Assembly: GCA_934162615.1 (NCBI GenBank)
Contig: CAKPJK010000045.1
Location: forward strand, 1 to 8,224
Reading direction: 5' to 3'
Source of the DNA: an uncultured Clostridia bacterium
GTDB taxonomy: Bacteria > Bacillota > Clostridia > TANB77 > CAG-508
DNA: 8,224 nt
Shown here: positions 5,580 to 8,224 of the stretch, piece by piece
Position numbering within the stretch: position 1 is the first letter of the stretch
How the letters are laid out: each line of letters opens with the position of its first letter
Notes under the pieces: model-generated
What the model was told of the DNA's origin: nothing
Seen by the model: only the letters and a program-made list of their open reading frames with translations
Database searches by the model: none
Position numbers and translations under genes: made by a program

Positions 5580-6706
5580 TTAATGGCAGAGTCGATACGG
5601 ACTTCCATACGAAAAACTATATTCAAAAGAATTACTACCACATTCTGGGCATACAAACTCTTTTGCTTTTCTCTTTATATCAATTGTAAAATCACTATTC
5701 ACTCTTGTTCCAATCAAAATTCTGCATAGTGATATTACTGCTCTTTTACCACGATTAGACAATAATCCATAATGTCTGATTTTTGTAAAATGGCTTGGAA
5801 GTACATGCATTAGAAATCTTCTAATGAACTCCTCTGCTGATATGGTCATTATTTTTATTTTCTCATTATCTTTATAATCTTTATATTCAAATGTAACCTT
5901 ACCATTTGAAATATCTTTTATTCTTTCATTAGATATTGCTACTCTAAATGAATACATTCCAATATATTCAATAACATTTTCTGTTTTTCCTTTTGGTGGC
6001 TCTATATAAGTTATCCATGTTCTTTTATATAGTGGTTCTAAAAATTTATTAAAATTTATGGCGTTTTTTAAATATTCTTTATCTTTTGGGAATTTTAATT
6101 TAGACTCTTTTAACATTGCTAGAAATTTACCTCTAAATAGAGACGATAAAACTTGAACTTTAAATAAATATTCTTTTTTTTCCTTCAATCCACTTATTGT
6201 TTGAAATTCCTCCTCCTGTAACTATTGAGTGGATGTGGGGATGGAACCCTAATGTTTGTCCCCAAGTGTGTAAAACTGATGTAATACCAACTTTTGCTCC
6301 TAGCCATTTGGTATCTTTTGTAAGTTGTAATATTGATTCAGATGTTGCTTTAAACAATATGTTATAACATGTTTTTTGATTATATAAAACTATTTCATTT
6401 AACTCTGCTGGAATTGTTGTAACAATATGAAAATACGGACATTCCAACATATATGAACTTTCTTTTTCAATCCATTTTTCTCTTGCATAATTTTGACAAT
6501 TTGGGCAGTGTCTGTTTATGCAACTGTTTAATGCACTATGTGTCTCTCCACATTTTTTACAAGTAATTGTATGTATTCCAAGCTTACCGTGTTTTGCATT
6601 TAATAATTGCATTATAAACTTTCCATTGTTCTTTTGAAAGTTTATGTGTTTTTATATATTCTGGACCATATTCTCTAAAAATTTCTTGTATACTATATTC
6701 CATCAT
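5580..6706 (-). pseudogene. IS91-family HUH/Y2 transposase, two frameshifts
   Basis: Read through its breaks it gives about 375 residues, the usual family length. From the ATG at 6706 the first piece (MMEYSIQEIFREYG...AIIKCKT) ends at a TAA at 6584, where one extra base near 6587-6591 shifts the frame. The second piece carries the zinc-binding segment (CKKCG...CINRHCPNCQ) and the HUH motif in GFHPHIHSIVTGGG, and ends just after a run of eight A (plus-strand T 6174-6181). The third piece continues the same protein: YLFKVQVLSSLFRGKF, the two-tyrosine motif YIGMYSFRVAISN, RRFLMHVLPSHFTKIRHYGLLSNR and a terminal CPECG. All catalytic motifs survive but in separate frames. Family role: nicking and rejoining single strands in rolling-circle transposition. 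The start overlaps the recombinase gene by 14 bases with RBS AAAGGTG, so they were translationally coupled. Confidence 0.88.
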
Positions 6707-7589
6707 AATTCACACCTTTTAGATTATTAAAATCCCTTCCTAAGTGAATATAGATGTCTGTTGTACTTAAAGCTGTATGTCCCATCATTGTTTTTAAAAC
6801 AAATGGATCTCCTCCTGCTTTGATAAAATTTGTGGCAAAACTGTGCCTCAAAGTGTGAAAACAAATTCTGTCATCTAATTTGTATTTTTTCTTTATTTCC
6901 ATAAAGTAATTACCTATTGTTCTTTTATGTATATGTTCTGCTCCTTTTATCCCTTCAAATAAATATCCTGATTTATTTATTCTTTTATGATATTTTGGAT
7001 AATATTGCTGAATATAATATATTCTCATATATTTTATTGTTATATCTGGTAAAATAGTGATTCTTTCTTTTTTTCCTTTTCCTAAAACTTTTAATTCGTG
7101 TTCACTTGAATTAATATCTTTTATTCGTACTCTTGCAATTTCTTCTTCTCTTAATCCTGAACAATATGCAAGCAATAACCAACATTTGTGTTTCATATTT
7201 CTTTCTTCGTTAAATATTTTGATAAAAGTTTTTTTATCAAGTGTTGTTGGTAATTTTTTTGTTCGTTTGGCTCGTGGCAATAATGTATCATTAAATTCTT
7301 TTTTGAAATTTACAATATAAAAGTACTTAATTGCACATATATTTAAATTGTATGTTTCTACGCATTTATGTTTATCAATAAAATGGTGTTTTATATATTC
7401 CATTATTTTATCTTCATCAAATGTTGAAATATCTTCGTTTTCAAAATTTTTTAAGAATCTATTAATTGCACTAACATAATTTTTTATTGTGGCATCGCTT
7501 CTCCCTCCAATCTTTAAAGTGTTAATAACTTTTTGAATTTGTTGCCTTTTTTCTTCTGGCAAATGAATTGGTTTCTTTTTAAAACCCAT
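6693..7589 (-). CDS. Tyrosine recombinase/integrase (XerC/D-like), IS91 accessory
   Basis: Start chosen at ATG 7589 (MGFKKKPIHLPEEKR), with AGAGG 7 bases upstream; an in-frame ATG at 7631 adds 14 residues but lacks that RBS. The 298-aa protein has an N-terminal core-binding domain (about residues 15-100, SDATIKNYVSAINRFLKNF) and a C-terminal catalytic domain with the full set: R147 (CSGLREEE), K near 171 (GKGKKER), H245 and R248 (HTLRHSFATNF), H271 (MMGH) and nucleophile Y280 (DIYIHL). It is intact. It ends inside the transposase gene start, indicating one operon. In IS91-like elements a linked recombinase of this type is thought to assist transposition or resolve intermediates; its precise role here is inferred. 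Base composition matches the AT-rich background. Confidence 0.92.
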   Translation of the reverse strand: MGFKKKPIHLPEEKRQQIQKVINTLKIGGRSDATIKNYVSAINRFLKNFENEDISTFDEDKIMEYIKHHFIDKHKCVETYNLNICAIKYFYIVNFKKEFNDTLLPRAKRTKKLPTTLDKKTFIKIFNEERNMKHKCWLLLAYCSGLREEEIARVRIKDINSSEHELKVLGKGKKERITILPDITIKYMRIYYIQQYYPKYHKRINKSGYLFEGIKGAEHIHKRTIGNYFMEIKKKYKLDDRICFHTLRHSFATNFIKAGGDPFVLKTMMGHTALSTTDIYIHLGRDFNNLKGVNYDGI

Positions 7590-7672
7590 AAAAATACCTC
7601 TTTCTGCTAAACTAAAACAAAAAAATTTCATAAAACACTTTAAATTTTTTGCAAAATATGTTATTATTTATT

Positions 7673-7740
7673 AAAAGCATATGAATGTGTTATCTTGTTT
7701 TGTTTAGCGACTACCATTTTAACACATATTATATGCTTTT
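7673..7740. repeat. Large imperfect hairpin between recombinase and LRR genes
   Basis: AAAAGCATATGAATGTGTT (7673-7691) and AACACATATTATATGCTTTT (7721-7740) are inverted repeats of 19-20 bases differing by two mismatches and a one-base bulge, separated by a 29-base loop that contains CTTG. It lies 84 bases beyond the recombinase start. Candidate roles are the terminator end of the IS91-like element, a recombinase binding site, or a transcription barrier between divergent genes. Confidence 0.6.
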
Positions 7741-7761
7741 TCTAGTGGTTTTAATTCATAA

Positions 7762-7790
7762 TTGACCTTTCGATAGAAATTTGGTACAAT
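7762..7790 (+). promoter_or_regulatory. Promoter of the leucine-rich-repeat protein gene
   Basis: TTGACC (7762-7767), 17-base spacer, TACAAT (7785-7790), with TGG before the -10 giving an extended motif. The start would be near 7797, about 63 bases ahead of the ATG at 7860. The rest of the leader is AT-rich with no clear riboswitch. Confidence 0.75.
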
Positions 7791-7859
7791 ATGATTAGAA
7801 TAACATTTATATAACATTAACCTAAAGAAGAAAAATAAAAAAGAAAGGAACAAAAGAAA

Positions 7860-8224
7860 ATGAAGGGTAAAAAAATATTAGTAATTGGAGTAGTAATAAT
7901 CTTTATATTACTACAATGTAGCATTTTAACATTAAATGTAAATGCAGAAACAATTAATGGTAGTAGTGAAGGTATTAATTGGAATTATGATAGTGAAACT
8001 GAAACATTGACTTTTTCGGGAAATGGCAAGATAACAGATAGTTGGAAAGTAAACATAACAAAAGAAAGAGTAAGGAAAGTTATAATTGAGAATGGTACAA
8101 CAAGTATTGAAGAACATGCATTTAATAATTGCACGCAGCTAACAACTATAGAAATCCCAAATAGTGTTACCAATATAGGAAATGCAGCCTTTTCTGGATG
8201 CGAAAAGCTAACAAGCATAGAAAT
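7860..8224 (+). CDS. Secreted BspA-like leucine-rich-repeat protein, 5' part
   Basis: The frame runs from ATG 7860 off the window end (121 codons seen). RBS AAAGGA (7844-7849) lies 10 bases upstream. Residues 1-29 are a classical signal peptide: basic MKGKK, a hydrophobic core, and a likely signal peptidase I site after VNA (29). A Cys at 20 within LLQC does not fit a lipobox well. Next comes a short beta segment (INWNYDSETETLTFSGNGKI) typical at the start of BspA-type proteins. From about residue 70, LRR_5 repeats begin (VIIENGTTSIEEHAFNNC, TTIEIPNSVTNIGNAAFSGC). Such proteins act at the cell surface, often in adhesion; the target here is unknown. It has its own promoter and is separate from the IS91-like module to its left. 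Confidence 0.88.
   Translation, partial: MKGKKILVIGVVIIFILLQCSILTLNVNAETINGSSEGINWNYDSETETLTFSGNGKITDSWKVNITKERVRKVIIENGTTSIEEHAFNNCTQLTTIEIPNSVTNIGNAAFSGCEKLTSIE

Larger units (their letters stand above)
5400..7740 (-). mobile_element. IS91-like module: tyrosine recombinase plus HUH transposase; ends uncertain
   Basis: Two overlapping minus-strand genes, a tyrosine recombinase (6693-7589) and an IS91-type Y2 transposase (5580-6706, broken), form a unit seen in some IS91-family elements, which move by a rolling-circle mechanism from an origin end to a terminator end. Here the origin end would be left of 5580 and the terminator end right of 7589, perhaps at the hairpin 7673-7740. The limits given are estimates. 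With the transposase gene interrupted twice, the element is probably immobile unless slippage or a helper copy supplies the enzyme. Confidence 0.55.

Noticed and set aside
6160..6188. Programmed -1 frameshift joining the transposase pieces
   Set aside because: The shift needed at the A8 run is +1 (or -2), and a second break near 6590 would remain, so the gene is treated as decayed.
7673..7740. Integron attC site
   Set aside because: The hairpin lacks the R and L box consensus, and the recombinase shows no integron-integrase extra domain.
1..8224. CRISPR array, tRNA or rRNA genes
   Set aside because: No regularly spaced repeats and no tRNA- or rRNA-like sequence were seen on either strand.

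Overview
The window comes from a low-GC, Gram-positive-type bacterium. Most of it is very AT-rich, ribosome-binding sites are purine-rich, sigma-A type promoters are easy to see (several with an extended -10), and stop codons are used in the standard way. Gene content fits an anaerobic gut Clostridia or related Bacillota genome: a BspA-like leucine-rich-repeat secreted protein, a MobV-type mobilization remnant and an IS91-like element. I cannot name the species. This is an accessory region built from pieces of mobile DNA.

Layout, left to right. (1) 2-836: the 3' end of an unrecognised gene, then a small overlapping gene of unknown function, closed by a clear terminator. (2) About 950-2565: an insertion sequence with one intact DDE transposase gene, an insulating hairpin just upstream and three hairpins downstream. 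Its outer ends are only tentatively placed. (3) 2587-3585: a one-gene cassette of about 50% GC with its own promoter, strong RBS and bidirectional terminator. It encodes an unrecognised 280-residue protein that looks foreign to its surroundings. (4) 3629-4239 (minus): the C-terminal remnant of a MobV (Pre/Mob) relaxase, cut off at its 5' end and frameshifted in a poly-A run. (5) 4279-5022: an intact DUF3800 gene (predicted RNase H-like fold) starting beside the point where mobV homology stops. (6) 5026-5154 (minus): a previously unannotated candidate small RNA of about 86 nt. It has a perfect TTGACA-17-TATAAT promoter, a 20-bp palindrome over the -35, a predicted three-way-junction fold and a U7 terminator, and it is antisense to the 3' UTR of the DUF3800 mRNA. 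(7) 5291-5389: a 99-bp palindromic miniature element whose terminal repeats resemble sequence at the left side of the IS in (2). (8) 5580-7589 (minus): an IS91-like module made of a tyrosine recombinase (intact) overlapping an HUH/Y2 transposase gene that is broken by two frameshifts, with a large imperfect hairpin at 7673-7740 beyond its 5' side. (9) 7860-8224: the start of a secreted leucine-rich-repeat protein behind a good promoter, running off the window.

How the parts relate. The IS, the mob remnant, the IS91-like module and the miniature element point to repeated insertion and decay at this site. The foreign cassette and the DUF3800/sRNA locus look like cargo. The most notable unit is DUF3800 plus the convergent small RNA: the gene's terminator hairpin overlaps the RNA's start site, -10 and spacer, so the two transcripts overlap and could influence one another. 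Whether they form a functional system is inference.
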